A DNA stretch of 64,000 bases, taken from positions 130,200,001 through 130,264,000 of the forward strand of contig JBITNC010000001.1 of the NCBI GenBank assembly GCA_050084985.1, given 5' to 3'. This document shows, in pieces, positions 48,498 through 62,336 of the stretch. Positions within the stretch are counted from its first letter, which is position 1. The number at the start of each line of letters is the position of its first letter. The DNA comes from Nageia nagi. Its lineage: Eukaryota; Pinophyta. The position numbers were made by a program, and so were the translations under genes. The notes under the pieces were generated by a model, which was not told the DNA's origin, did no database searches, and saw nothing but the letters and a program-made list of their open reading frames with translations.

Positions 48498-51400
48498 TTG
48501 ATGTAATAGAAAAATATTTGGTGTGAATTTTTGGGTAGAAAAATGGGGGCACTTTATTTGATATCAAATTCTATTTTGTAGACAAAGGAAGATGCTTCCT
48601 TGGTTGGGATTAGGGTGTTTGGAATGTTTATTCCTTATTTGATTTTGATTTTTAGCTTGAATCTTTATAGTCTAGGAAAAGATTGATGATTTTGTTTATT
48701 GGGTTTGTAATTTATTTTTGAAAATAGTAGAATTTAAAAGAAAGAAATAAAAATAATAATTAGGTGAATGAATATTTTCCTAGAATATAAACCTTAATGT
48801 TAGTTTAAGATAACATTAAGCTAAGTTTGTAGATGTTAGTTCTCTAATCTAATATTAAATAAGCATATACTTACTTAGTGAATAACATGAAGATTATTCC
48901 TAGATAGCTAGACGTTAACATGGTAGTTAACTCTAGTAGCATACCCTAACTAGAAGATAACGTGTAGGTTATACCTAGTATTGTTATTGGTTAACAAGTA
49001 TGTTTCAAAAAATAATCAAGATATTCGCATGAGATATGGGTAGGTGGATATCACAGGTTAAGTGGTGCCCTCTTCATGAGATATATGGATAGATTAGAGA
49101 TAACCATTAAATGTCTAATAAACAAATATTGATCTTAGCTTCTTATAATGGGAGGTAATATGAAATTGATCTACCAAGGCATTATGCTTAGTTCAACTAC
49201 ATGGGATTACATGTAGTGTGAAGGGATGTGCATATCCCTTCTTAGGTGGATGGTACCTAAGAAGTAACCTAATGATCATCATGATTTTAGGTAACTTAAG
49301 CATGGATATATTTAAGTTATAAGCTATCACTTTGATATAAAATTATGGGAACTAATTACTCTCACCCACTTGGGGTTTGTATGAAATAAATAATATATAT
49401 CTACACGTGGAATGCCATTAATATAATTATTTTGGGTATTTTTAAGGGTAAAACTTAATAGGAACATCTTAGAAAAACTTTTATATGAATGTTTTTGGTT
49501 TTACCTTGTTTAGACAAGTTACAAACAATGGTTGTACTAAGTATTTCATTGCAACTTAATGATTGCTTTGAAGGGTATTATTCTTGTAGTTTGATGAGGA
49601 TAACTAAGAATAATCCTATGGTTGATGACTAGGTCATACCATTTGAAAATTTATCAATGTAATGAACGAACTTAATTAAATGATAGATTATTAATGAGAT
49701 AATTTTATAAGTATGGTGAAAGTTTACTATATGAAGCACCTTTGATAATGAACATTTCAAAGTTCATGGATAATATTTTTTTTTTTTTAATGGAGATTGC
49801 CACTATGAACTTTGGAAGCCTGAGGAGATATTTTTGAGTCATCCTCATAAGGTTGATTGTTGCAATGTATTTATGAAGGAAAGAGCTTGTGCTAAGGTGA
49901 AAAAACATGATAAAATCTTAATTCTTATTTTTTTAATAGAAAAATTTAAGGAAAATCTTATGAAGATACTTATCTTTGAAATTATGAAATTTTGAGTACA
50001 AGAAAATTTTGTTAAGCATATTCATTTTCATATTTAAAATATATCTCAAGTTATCTCATTTTTATTTTCAAAATAATTATTATAATTTAGACTAACACTT
50101 ATTAGATTTTATTATGAAGCTAAGTAACTTAATAATTGTTTTGAGTACTCAAAATTATAAGATTAAAGGACCACAAATGTTAAAATATTTAAGAAAATTA
50201 TTTCACATTTCATGGATCTTCTCTTGAGAATAGAGAAATAACTTGGTGTACTTATATATTTATGTAAATATGATTGAGATATGTTGAAGTGATATTTATA
50301 GGAAGATAAGATATGGAAGATATCTTAGGCCAAGTGTAGCCTATTTTTATTAGCACATGGGAATCTATAAATTTGTTCCCTAATGTATTTTATTATGAAT
50401 AATTAAGTAATATATTTGCTTGTATGATATTTAAGTCACCTTATCTAATTTAGGGTTGTTTTGAGTATTTATATCTTCAAGTACTCTTGAACCATCTAGA
50501 ATGAATGTTGGTTATGAGTAAGTAAGAAAGGAAATGATTGAGAATGTTGATAACCCATAAGGGTAATATTATGCATGTAAGCATTTGGTGTTGGTTGTTT
50601 GATTAATGGGATAGTATTTTAACATCGACAAGGTAAAGGAGCCCCTTACCGTTATGAATTTTCATTTTGCATGGTTATATTTGTGTAATATGAAGTTGTT
50701 TATTGGAATTTATTTCCTTTTTTGAATGCTAAGTGATTATGCTCTTATGTTATCTAGCATTGTATCTTACATTTTACTTACAATTAAGTAAGTAAATGTG
50801 TACTTATATGTTTATTATATTATGTGGAAAAGTGCATTACTTAATTCTTATTAAGTTCTTAGCAAAAGATAAAGGGCTATGTTTATTCTTATTAAGTGCT
50901 CTACTTAAGTAGCTATAGATAATATTAAAAAAAATGTATGTTATTTGCAAGTAGTGTGAAATTATTTTACATAGGTGTTACAAATCTTCAATTTGTATGT
51001 ATTTTCAATAGAGAGCCTAAAATTTGTAAATGAATAGACCAGATTGTAGAGAAGAAAAAACCTAGAATATCCTTTCTCTTAGATCCAAAAATGATTTACT
51101 AGTTGTTTGAAAGATCTAACTCTCTAAAGTTTACAAAGGATTTTAAAATTTAGTTGTAGGTTTACAATATAAAAAAAAAACTAACATTGATTTGTTTTAG
51201 AATTTTAATATATCAATAATGAAATTATAAATTTAATTTGATATATATATGTAAATATTTTTAATTAAGTAAAATATAAATAAATATATTATATTATAGA
51301 GGGATACTAGCATTAAACGTGCATAGGTAGGTCAAAAATCGATGTACCCCTCCCAAACTATGTATGCCATAATGAAAGGAGGTGGTGACTATGTGTAGTA

Positions 51401-51548
51401 GATGGTAGTTGCTGGTGGCTAAGTCCTCATACAAGATATTCATATTCCATTAAGAATTGTTTAAATAAATTTGATTTTTTATTACATAAATTTTATTTAA
51501 TGTAAAAATAAATCTTAATATTATTTATTTGTTATTTATTATTTAATT
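48498..51548. other. Non-coding stretch left of the LINE
   Basis: No gene is recognised. AAAAATGGGGGCACTTTATT at about 48,540 resembles a polypurine tract. Poly-T at 49,777-49,789. The sequence could be the interior of a large retrotransposon derivative without genes. Confidence 0.35.
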
Positions 51549-51999
51549 CTTTTTTGAATGAAAAAGCCTTTTTATTAAATTAAGAAACCTTCTTCATACA
51601 AAAAGGACAAGTGGAATTTGCACACACTATATAACATACCACCAATAATACAAAATTTTCAACCTTTCAAAAAATACCAATGAATAAAAAGAACCATAAA
51701 TATCAAGAGAAACTATTATCACCAACACACATCTCAAAGTCCAACCAACCATCCAATAAGCATTTAATAGTATTTAGATATCAAAGTGAGGAGGGTGGAT
51801 TTTATCAAAAAAGTTCATATGCTTCCACCCCTATTATCATCAAACATTACATTCCAGCCATCATTATCAATGGCTCCATTATTGGCTTACTCTCCTTCAA
51901 TGTAGCATGCTTCTCATTCCCTGGAAGCTCATGAGACCTGAGTTGTGACTCATCTTCCCAACCCACCACATGAGCAGATAGAGAGAGTTGAAGATCCTA

Positions 52000-53600
52000 T
52001 CCATTATTTATACAAAGGTTGTACATCTTATCAACTAGAATTACTTCTTACATACAATAAGGATTATGCGAAGGCTAAGAATAATGACATTGCAATGAAG
52101 GAGCTAAGTTGTGTGCATTATATGAGTGATGGCTAGGATTGAGGTTGTAAGAGAGGCAATGACCATGACCTCCTCAACTCCAATAGTGGAGGAGGAACAT
52201 CCAATTAAATACTAATGAGGGTACATGGAGCATTACCCCAATGGTTAAGTAGATTTCATAATTGTTGCACTTCCATGATCACCTTTTCAACTTGAACATA
52301 ATTTGCAACCATGAATAAAAAAATATAGAGTACTTATTAGCAAGAGAGAAAGAGATTGAAGTCACTTGTGTCCTAAAGATAATATTATTTTTGATTTTCC
52401 ATAGATGATAGATAATACTAATATGAAAAATATGGTAAACTTCATTGATAGGTTATGAAAACACCATAGGATCTCCTAGGATATCATGAACCCAAATAAT
52501 AGAAGTAAGGAAAGGATTGATAAAAGAGAGAACCTAATCTGAGGCTTCATGAGCTTTAGGAAAAGACAAAAATACATGAACAAAATCTTCCAATTCCAAA
52601 CATAAAGCATAAGTCAAGTTAACCACACCCAAATACACTTGACGATGGTCAATAGGAAGTCCCTAATGAAGCAAGATCCAAGTAAAGGAACTATGCTTAG
52701 GTTCTAAATACTTAGTCCAAAATACATTGAACTTAAGAGACCACTACGATTGAGTAGACACTAAATCCCATTGCAAGTTCATAGTATCAACTATGGAAAC
52801 ATTAGGGAAAGCCAAGTATATCTAATATGAGGCTTAAATTTTAAAAAATTAACATTCTTGGGCCAAGACCAATTAGACCACCAAGGTTTTTGAAATTATT
52901 TGTCAAGCCAAGACAAAATAGGGAAAGGAGTATGATCAATCATAACATCAAAAGTGGTTTTATTATCCACATTCAAACCATAGAGTCTTCTAAAAAATTC
53001 CCAAGAGAACTAGCTCTTAGTGTGAGTAAAACAAAAATTAGTAAAATAATTTATTCCCTTTTTATGAAACCTTAAATATCAAATCCACTGAATTTTAGCC
53101 AAAGGAAGACCTTCAATGCGAATTATAGGAGACCACCATAAATTAATTATGGAAATTGATGCCTCTACATACTTTTTGCAAAGTTACCATGAAATTTAGG
53201 GCTTGAAGGCTTTCCAAGATTTCCAAATAATTTTGATAACAAAAGAGCCAATAATTTTTACCAGAAAAGAATCATAAGAATTATCTATAGAGATATACCT
53301 TTCCAAACATTTTTTTCAAAGAGAAGAACTAAGGCCAAATAATGATGGATAAGAAATTTCTAGATTTCGTCACTAGTTAAGGCTCTTAAAATCCACTTTG
53401 CATAGAAAGAATACCCTTGTATCTAGTAGATAAATAGTCTGATACCCCTAAAAGACTAAGGAAGATAATCAATATTCCAAGCCACTCTACAAAAACCTTT
53501 CTTATGAACATAAAAGACCTAAATAAAATCATAAAGAAGCTTATCAAGTTTTCAATAACAAGTTTTGGAAGGGATCCAATGAGAAAAATAGTAGACATGG
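52000..53600 (-). pseudogene. LINE ORF2 C-terminal region
   Basis: This is the part after RT. A Trp-rich stretch (about 53,250-52,850) leads into a zf-RVT-like block with HRQVYLGVVNLTYALCLELE, then HVFLSFPKAHE near 52,650-52,580. One Cys remains where the family has two or three, so the zinc site is degraded. Stops and frame changes are frequent. Confidence 0.6.
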
Positions 53601-55000
53601 GTAGAATCCAACACCTTGGAAAAAATTTGAAAATTCCTAGCCAAAGATAACTTCTCAGTTACCCAATAAACAAGCTTTTTTTCAACTTTTTGCACTACAA
53701 AATTCCAAAGTTGAGAAGGAGAAGCTTGAAATCCAAAAGGAATGCCTAGAAGTTTGAACATCCCACCATTTCAAATCCACTTTCAAGGAAAATAAGCAAG
53801 CTAATTAGGAAGTGTATGAATAGACTTCCTATAACAAGAGGTTTTCTAACATTGAATACTAGAACTTGAAGCTAAGCAAAAAGTATCAAGGCATTTGAGG
53901 AGATTTAGAACAAATTCCTTATCTTTTCCAAGAGAGAGAAAGGAAACATTAGCAAAATGGTCATTTAAAAGATGAACTTGAGATTTAGGAAGGGTAAACC
54001 CCTTAAGAAGACCTTGGGAATATTGATGAGTAAGAAGATAATCAAAGACTTTAACTACAAGAATGAATAGAGAGGGGGCTAGAGGACAACATTAGAAAAC
54101 ATATCAAGTTGAGATGCATCTCTAAAAAGCATCTAAATGGATTTTAAGAAAATAGGACCAAATCCAAAGCTTCCAACATATAAATAATTAAATTTTCTAT
54201 TCAATTTGATCATATGCTTTCTTAAAATTAATTTTAATGAATAGAGCATCTTGATCAAAGGATTGGGCCCATTCCATGCCTTCCTAGACTGTAATTACAT
54301 TATCTAGAATATATCGTCCCATAACAAAACCAATATTCTCAAGATGAATAATCAAGGGAAGCAAAGATCGAAGCTTAAGAGAAAGAGCCTTGGCTATAAT
54401 TTTGTAGGTCACATTTAACAAAGTGATGGGACTCCAATTGTAATCACTTTAGGACCTCCAAGCTTAGGGATAAACTAAATATTACATTTATTAAGCATAT
54501 GGCCTAAATAACATGAGACCAAGGCTTCTTTATAAACTTGGAGTAAGTCTAGGATGACAATGTCCCAAAATTCTTTGTAAAATTCATAAGAGAATCCATG
54601 AATTCCAGGAGCCTTATCATTGGCCATTTGAGAAAGGCAACTTTCAAATCCTCTAAAGAAAGGGAAGCATAAAAAAATTTCCTCTTAGATAATATAAATT
54701 TTGAGATATGACAAATTTGCACCCTATAATAGACACTACTCTTATAGGGGTTAAAGAGTGAGTAACCAAGACTGATTGATAATGCTTAACAAAAATCTCC
54801 ATAATCTCTGGTAAGTTGGTGAAATAGATCCCATTAGATTGAATGGCTTTGAATTGATTTGCATGAATAGGAGGCCTAAGATTTTGGAAAAATTCTTTTA
54901 TAACTCTATCCCCTAATTTAAGCCAGTTGAGCTAGGCTCAAACTTGGGTAGCTCTAGCTTCATACAATTTAGCTTTCCTAATCTCATGTTGAAGAGGAGA
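53600..55000 (-). pseudogene. LINE ORF2 reverse transcriptase
   Basis: This is the minus-strand non-LTR RT. LENIGFVMGRYILDNVIT (about 54,350) and FKKAYD (about 54,220) are the early motifs. The CPLAP-like block is at about 54,080. The catalytic FADD motif reads FANV near 53,943-53,960, and the open stretch 53761-53552 holds LGIPFGFQASPSQLWNFV and then LSLARNFQIFSKVLDSTHVY, the RT thumb region of plant LINEs. It is inactive. Confidence 0.7.
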
Positions 55001-55249
55001 AACATAGGCTTTAGTTGCATGACTGAATGGATTAGCCTATAGGTATCAATTATCCCAAGAAAGCTCTTCCTTAACAACCAAATTAGATCTTCTCTATCTC
55101 TTACAAAAATCCATCCCTAATGTGCATAATACTTTAGTAGTATGAATTATCACTTGATTCCATCATTGAATCCATCTAGAAGACCCTAAGGGCCTATGAA
55201 ACATATTCTAGATTCTATAAATATAAGCTTTCATTGTAGAGTATTACAA

Positions 55250-56061
55250 AAAGAAAGTGTTTAGGTAAAAGGGAAAGGGGAGATTACGAGTGGGAGGTTG
55301 AGAGAAAGAAATTTTAAAGAGTATCAGAGAGTGATCTAAAAGAGTATTACCAAGAATAATAGAAACAAAGGGAAAAGTAGAGGATAACCTTTGAAAATAA
55401 AAAAATAAGTCACACTTCAAATCATGGCTCTATTAAGACATTTGAGGACACAAGCTTCATTAGATTGGAAATTCAACTAGGTAAACCACTAAGCTTTAGG
55501 AGAGTTAGCAAGGAAAAAGGTGCAATTAGCATCAAAAAGGCTAAACTAAATTTTCATAAAAAACCATGCCTTCTACTTACCCAAATTCCATCTCATAGTG
55601 ATTTTACTTAGTTTATTTGAATAATTTTCAACCATATTGAAATCCCCACACAAAATGCATAGGTGAGCCAATGCCATAACTTTTTTCTCTCTTGGGCATC
55701 ATTGGAAGCATAAATATTGACAATACCAAAGGGTTTTCTAGAAATATCGAGAAGGACCTAGATGGGTTGATTAGAAGGGTCAACTTTGAAAGAAACAATA
55801 TTACATTACCATTAAGGAGAAATGAAAAAAATTGCTCCCCTATTTTAAAAGCATGATTGATGTGAAAGAAAGGGCTCCTTGGACAAAGAAACTAATAAGT
55901 ACATTGCAGAATAAAATCAACTATTTTGACTTCTTATAAATAAACAAAATCCAACATATAATGAGAATGAGTAGTATCATCAAGCTCATACCAAATCATA
56001 TATTTGTAGGTTAGGTCCATAAACCCTCTCACATTCCATGAAAAAATAATCATTGAGGAAT
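55250..56061 (-). pseudogene. LINE ORF2 apurinic-type endonuclease
   Basis: ORF2 begins near 56,061 with a SWNVRG motif, the conserved start of LINE AP-type endonucleases. A QEVK-like motif (with a stop at the Gln) follows at about 55,940, and IVNIYASND near 55,710. It would nick target DNA to prime reverse transcription. It is broken by several stops. Confidence 0.6.
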
Positions 56062-56149
56062 GTCAAGGATTTGAAGATCCATGGTAACCTCAACATCTCC
56101 CAACACATGTAGAGACTCAAATGAGTTACTGTCACTTTGCATTCTATAA

Positions 56150-57330
56150 AAAAAAAAACCAACTTATTGATATTTCTCCATAGGTTCATGATGATTTCCC
56201 CTTTGTGGGATTATATATCAATGTAGTTTGAAGGAAGGTTCCTCCACACAAGAAGTAAGGGGCATTGTTACTATTGAGGCATAAGAGGGACCAAACCAAA
56301 TGGACTTCACAAAAGGGTCACTAGTAGCACTTGAACCCATAGTCGTAACCATGGGTGGTTGAATCACCTAGTCAATGCTAGTAGATTGCATATCAGCTTA
56401 ATTAAAAATAATGACTTGGGGTATGTGACCAAGATTAGCTTGTTGAATATTTTGGGCATTAATAGAAATCTAGTTGCATTGATTATGGATAAGAGTTCAT
56501 TCATCTTCCCTATTCTTGCTTGTAGCAATAAAAGTAGAGGAGGAAGGTGGGTTAACAACAATAGATTTTTCCTTAAACCTACCAACCATGAGAGGGAAGT
56601 CATAAATCTTGTAATTCAAAGAGTAGTAATGGTAGCAAGTATTTGAGTCCAATAAACTCCAATCATTTATGGAGGCCTTCATCACTGATATTAATACCAA
56701 TAAATTTAGGAAAATCCTAAGTGAGTTCTACTTTAACATAAACCCTTTTGGAGGGCTAAGCCAAAAAGAAGCATGTAGTTTCATAACATACAAACTTTTT
56801 GAGACTTTCAACTAAGGATTTCAAGAAATACCACATGGAAATGGGAAGGCTAGGGAATTTTACCCAAATAGGAACATGAGTTGTACCTTCATTTTGTATA
56901 TAAAAATATGCATTGTAAAGTCCTAAAACTAGCAAGGAGTTATGTATGGTACAAGGGCCTTTACTAAGCACCTTTTGGGCATGCATAGGATCAAAGAATT
57001 AAAACAAAAATTACCATTTAGAAAGATTTTGGACATTTTCAACCTTAACACCATAAGGACTCTATACCTAGCCTACCCAAGTACATAATAGAGTATCATT
57101 GGGAATCCTACCTAGAAAATAACCCACTAAAGTATGTGACTCAAACCATTGGTAGGTTGAAGAAAATTCTTCAACAAGAATAAAAACCTAAGGAATAGAA
57201 GCATTACCTCATGCTCTACCTTCGGAAGGAATTTGCAAGTATGTTTCCTAGGTTCCATTAAAAACCCTAGTAGCTTCATCAATAGATCAAGTGTACAAAT
57301 GAGGGTGTCTTGTAGTAGTCTGAGTGGATT
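56150..57330 (-). pseudogene. LINE ORF1, DUF4283-like
   Basis: This is the RNA-binding ORF1 of plant L1-type elements. The open stretch 56986-56756 encodes MHAQKVLSKGPCTIHNSLLV, then VPIWVKFPSLPISMW, the DUF4283 core, and further on FVCYETTCFFLA. A zinc-knuckle stretch would follow, but only poorly preserved text is visible. Open pieces at 56700-56497 and 56603-56364 belong to the C-terminal part. Decayed. Confidence 0.65.
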
Positions 57331-57480
57331 AATGTGTTATGATGTAGGCAACATGGGGAAAACTCCTAGCTATTAATATATGCATACATAATGGCCCAGC
57401 TCAGCTCTTCCTATATCACACAAACTCATTATTTAAAATTCATTTAAATGATAAAGTTAAATAAATATTATTATTTAATT

Positions 57481-58609
57481 TATATACAATTACTTTTGAT
57501 AAATTGAACATGATAATTATTTATTTTTAATAGTAAAATACAATATTTTGTATTGATTGTAATTTATTATGAATATTTAATATTCAAAGGTAGTTAAATA
57601 TTAAATTTTATAATGATAATTATTTATTTTAAATAGCAAAATATATTTTTTGTATTAATTATAATTTACTATGAATATTTAAGATTTAAGGGTAGTTAAA
57701 TGTTAAATGTTAAAATGATAATTAATGTTGAATTATATATATAAAATTCAAATTGTAAATTAGTATAAAAACAAAAGTAGTCATTTTTATAGCATAATGA
57801 AAAAGAATAAGAAGGGAGTTCTTATTCCATGTTGTTAAAAATGAATGCATGGATTTTTATATATTAGAGAACTTACAAAAGTATTTATTTAATATGGTGA
57901 CTTAAATCCTTGGGTGAATATGTGTTCCTTTAGTATGTGTTGACTTCTCATCTTATGTGAATGTGACCTTTTCCTTTTGAAATAATAGAAGTAACTATAA
58001 AATTGTTTTTACCCTTGGATGTATCTTAAGGTGTATAAAAGTTGTCTAAACTTGATAAAAATTGGAATCAAACTTATTCTTGAATATTGGTACTTTCTTT
58101 TAGAAAATGATGTGAAATGAATTTAGAAACATTTTATGTGAGTAGACATAAACAATGGTATATGTTATACGCTTAAGGAAGGATGAAGAATATTCAATGG
58201 CATATGGTAGTATGCTAATGTTGAAAGTTCCTTGATTATTAAATAGCATATTATGAAATGTTTGTTGAAAAGAAAGCATACTTTGTAATATAAACAAGGA
58301 GACATCATAGATATATGATGAAGAGTTCCTGAGATATTTGATATTTTTATTAGCTTGTAAATAGTTGTTATTGTTGTAAAAGTGATGTATAGGCATTATT
58401 TATTGATGATGGTTGAGATTCTTTTCTTGAGATATTTTGTGAATGTATGAAAATGTATTTACACTATCGGATATGCATATTATTAAAGAGGTGGTTCTTA
58501 TCCCAAAAATATTGGTTACCTCTATTTTAGTAAGTAGAACCAAAATGGAATGAGAAGGAGAATGGATAATTATGAAGGCCTTATTGTGGAATTACTTGTA
58601 TTTAATGTA
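57481..58609. other. Non-coding stretch right of the LINE
   Basis: No gene is recognised. A purine-rich run (GGAATGAGAAGGAGAATGGA) at about 58,548-58,567, shortly before the right dispersed repeat, would suit a polypurine tract. Confidence 0.35.
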
Positions 58610-58790
58610 ATTAAGTTTTGATTTGTAATTAAGATTTGATTTGTATATTGAGATTTGATTTGTATATCAAAAATTGTAAAATAATTTAAAGAGATAAACT
58701 TTTCCATTATATATTTATGTTTTTATGAATGTGTCAATATGTATATTTATTTAAATTTCATTATTGAATGAAATTTTATGTTTATTATAT
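58610..58790 (+). repeat. Dispersed repeat, right copy
   Basis: Direct-orientation partner of 48325-48497 (see there), about 85 percent alike by eye. Confidence 0.65.
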
Positions 58791-58989
58791 TTCCTTCTAT
58801 TACCCTATATCATTATCGAGTACTATCTATGAAGTCTCTAACCCTACCATTGAGTCATCTTATTAAAGGATTTTATTTTTGTTAAATAATTCTTCCAAAC
58901 AAGGCATTGGTTTCCATTTCCTACTTTAGTTTAGCATTTTAATCTTATTTGATAATTATTTCTTATCAATCTCCTTTATAATGTTTAAA

Positions 58990-59640
58990 ATCCTTCATCA
59001 TTTCCTTTTTCTAGGGTGGGGGGTTCTAGGAGTAGTCTTGGGTTCCTGCATTTCCTCTCACACTATTTTGAGATAATTCCATACCATATACCCACACTCA
59101 TCAAAATGTTTATATTTAAAGGATATTTATTCATAATCTACTTGTTTCCTTCATGTATTTAGTTCATCTAACGTTTTCTCTAGGTGCATCTATAATACTA
59201 ATTCTCCTATTACTTCCTTAGATATTCCTATGTATGTGTTCAATATGTTTTCAATCATTTATAAGATATCATCTATCCAAAATTCTATTGGAAGGGAAAA
59301 AATATTAATATATATTGGTGTTTTATATGGTTCAACTTAAGGATTAAACACTAATATCTAAGTTTGCATGAAGAACCTTGTAGGTCCAATACTATATGGA
59401 CCTACTTCATAATATCTATACTTATTTAATAACATTATGAATTTTATTACAAAGTAACCATTTGAAAACAACTAGATATCCACTTACCCTTATGGCTCCC
59501 AATGTTTCCTTTCCCAATTATATAGGAAGCGATGGGATGGCCTTAACCCTATGAATTTGTAGATCAAGGTATGGGTGAAATACTTGTATATGATATTATA
59601 AATATTTAATTATTCTTTTATTTCTAATATAGGAGTAAAT
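58990..59640 (-). pseudogene. LINE ORF1 fragment, DUF4283-like
   Basis: On the minus strand, VGPYSIGPT (about 59,405-59,380) leads to PIYINIFSLPIEFWIDD and MIENILNTYIGIS (about 59,320-59,220), a DUF4283-type block. A degraded zinc-knuckle-like HFDECGYMVWNYL follows at about 59,110-59,070. It has several stops, and no ORF2 accompanies it. It is from a different LINE family than the one at 51.5-57.5 kb. Confidence 0.5.
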
Positions 59641-60149
59641 TACATCATATAGAAACATTGATTATTTTTTTGTTTTCTCTATTATTATGATATTTTTTAT
59701 TTCAATTTCATGCATACTTTTCCCAGCTAAGCCCTTGTACTATTAATACGCTTCATAGCTTCCACAAATGAGCAATGATTTGAATAGTTTTCATAATTAG
59801 ATTTTTAAGGATTTGTTTAGGTTTTATTTCTTCCTAATAAGGCCTCAATTATGAAAATATCTCTTTATTAAATTTACATCTCTTTCTTTGTGAATATTAC
59901 TACCTTTCAACCACTTATGATCTAAATCAAAGAAATTTTTCAAATCAATTTAAATACTTAAAAAGATAGTAGAGAAACCTATTAGACTTCCTTCCATATG
60001 ATTCTATATTGAAGAACCATTATAAATCTAAGTACTATATATTTTTATACATTAGTATAATATTGATGTAAAACTTGATACACGATTGCAATCTTGATTT
60101 AAATACTTTCTATCTTTCAACATTCCTACCATAGGTTGAATCCCCCTAG

Positions 60150-60640
60150 TCAACTTCAAAAACTTGAGTGATGGTTTGTATCATATTGTGTATAGGCTAT
60201 ATTGGATTACATGCTCGAATTTCTACAAAACCCTATAAATTTCTTATTATAAAAAATCAAATTACATTTCAAGAGTATATTAATTATTCATTACCCATAT
60301 TAGGTAAGTCATCTTATTTAATAAATTTTATTAATGATTTTTCAAGAAAGTATTAGGTATATTTGCTTAAGATAAAGATGAGGATTTAGGTGTTTTCATT
60401 TTTTTTTTAAATTCTTTAAAAAATAAAAATATATAAAATATTAAGCATATAAGAATTGATCAGGGTGGAGAATATTATTCAAGATATATCAAACAAATTT
60501 GTGAAGAGAATAAAATTAGGAGATATCTTAAAACTACTAATCATTTTAATAGTCATTCAATATCTAACTCCCTTTACATACATATACAAAATCTTATTGT
60601 TAATTATAATCATTTTCCATAACCATATAATTCGATAAAA
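60150..60640 (+). pseudogene. Copia integrase fragment
   Basis: The open stretch 60168-60356 ends with YLINFINDFSRKY, the copia integrase core start with its first catalytic Asp. After a frame change the second block reads RIDQGGEYYSRYI (about 60,450-60,490), corresponding to the family's RTDNGGEY with the second Asp kept. A CEENKI-like motif follows. The region ends by about 60,640. No RT follows, so this is an isolated scrap. Confidence 0.65.
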
Positions 60641-62336
60641 TTTAGGTTTTTCTCCTTCTTTTTAAGCCTTCAACTTTTGAACTCTCTTTTCTCAATTGTG
60701 ATTGCACCAAAACCACGGATGCACCTATATTACTTAGTTAGTTTTCATATAATACTTATCTTCTAAACCTTACTTGTTTTATATTTTTATACATTCTATA
60801 AATATTTTTATTTCCAACATAAAAAAAGTTAAAAATTAAGTGTTATCTAAACATGGATAGTTAAAATGATTATTTTTCTAGTGTTGACCATTATATTAAT
60901 CCAAATCATTTTCATATTAACATAAAAATATATTTGATTAAAATGTTAATTGGTAAACTAAATACATAAGTTTTAATACTTCTATACCAATCAATAATTA
61001 TCCTATAGATCTTAACCTAATTTATTCAAATCATGAATATTCTCTATCTAGTGTCGTATATCACCCTTTCTTTTCTCCTCCTTATTTAATTTCTTGAACT
61101 AATTGTATGAACTTTATGGACTAAAGTTACATGTCTTGTGTAGGGTTGGGAAACATTGATGACTCTCCAATAAAATTATACCCCTAATCAAAGGTGAAAT
61201 TGTTATTGCTTATGCTTCAAATCTATTAAGCTTGCAAAAATTAATAAAAGAAAAAAAGAAAAGTTAGTATGCTAAATTGAACAGGCATTAGAAATTCATG
61301 TAAATGTGAATGTGGGTATGTGCTTTTGAATAGTGAAGGTACTAATATCAAACCTAAACTATATTCTAAAGCTTAACCTAGATTTAATCTAATCTAATAG
61401 TACATTATGCCTAAACTAAGAGCTAAATTAAGCTAGGCACTACCCTAGTTAACTCAATACCTTGGCAATCATTTTCAAAACTTATAATGAGAGGTGAATC
61501 AACTCATGGTAGGTGATAGGATCGAAGGGAATGGATAGCACCACATGCCCTATGAATCACTATCGATGAGGATTGTTGGTTTGGAAAACCTAAAAGAAAA
61601 TTCCCTTCTATTTTGCTTGTCCTTTACTAGCATCGAGAGTTTTCAAGGAGGAATTCCATGTGGAGGTTTTTGCTACTCCTAAACCTCTCATGATGCCTAG
61701 AGATGGTGTTGAAAATGTACCTTTTTATATGTGTGTGAGAGTATTATTTGGAGTAGATTTGATCATCATGGAATTGTTTAGGGATTTAGAAGTGATGATT
61801 TCTTCTCTTGTACTACATTTTATATTGGGGTTTAACTACTTCATGGTCATCCCTAGAATGAAGGAAAATTTTAGGAAAAATGGGTAATGGACTATCTATT
61901 ACTATCAATATTTCTAGGAAAAAGATCTTTATAATTATTGAAGCTTGATTGAAAACTATAGAAGTGATTTTTAAACTAGGGTTTTGGAATCTTGGAAAGG
62001 TTTTGACATTATTTTGGCTTCCAAGATAGAATTTGGGATTTCTTTTCACTTGGGCTTTTGATTTGTTTTGTCTATACCACCAAGTAGGATTTTGTGTGCA
62101 CCCTTATTAGTTATAAATATTTGTAGGTTACAATTTAAACTCTATAGCATTCAAAATGATAAAAGTATGTATCTAGTATTTTGGGTAAAGTCATGCATGC
62201 ATTATTTAAATTCATTATTGTAAAAAGGATTACGGTATTAGTTGTTATACCCTTAATGAAAATATACTATTATTTGAGAATAAATAGCATGCATGAAAAG
62301 TTTACTATTCATTTTGCATAAAAATATGTATGTTTC
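60641..62336. other. No recognised gene
   Basis: The open frame 61660-61887 (75 codons, MEVFATPKPLMMPRDGVENV) has no recognisable family. The rest is AT-rich and non-coding. Confidence 0.35.

Larger units (their letters stand above)
51549..57467 (-). mobile_element. Nearly full-length L1-type LINE
   Basis: On the minus strand, ORF1 (57,330-56,150) is followed by ORF2 with endonuclease, RT and C-terminal zinc region, ending near an AT-rich tail at about 51,549. The flanks share the 13-mer TTATTATTTAATT at 51536-51548 and 57468-57480, a candidate target-site duplication. In such AT-rich DNA this could be chance, and an alternative shorter match (ATTATTTAA) lies at about 57,429. Confidence 0.75.

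Noticed and set aside
51680-52136. Two plus-strand open frames of 84 and 63 codons
   Set aside because: They are antisense to the decayed LINE ORF2 end.
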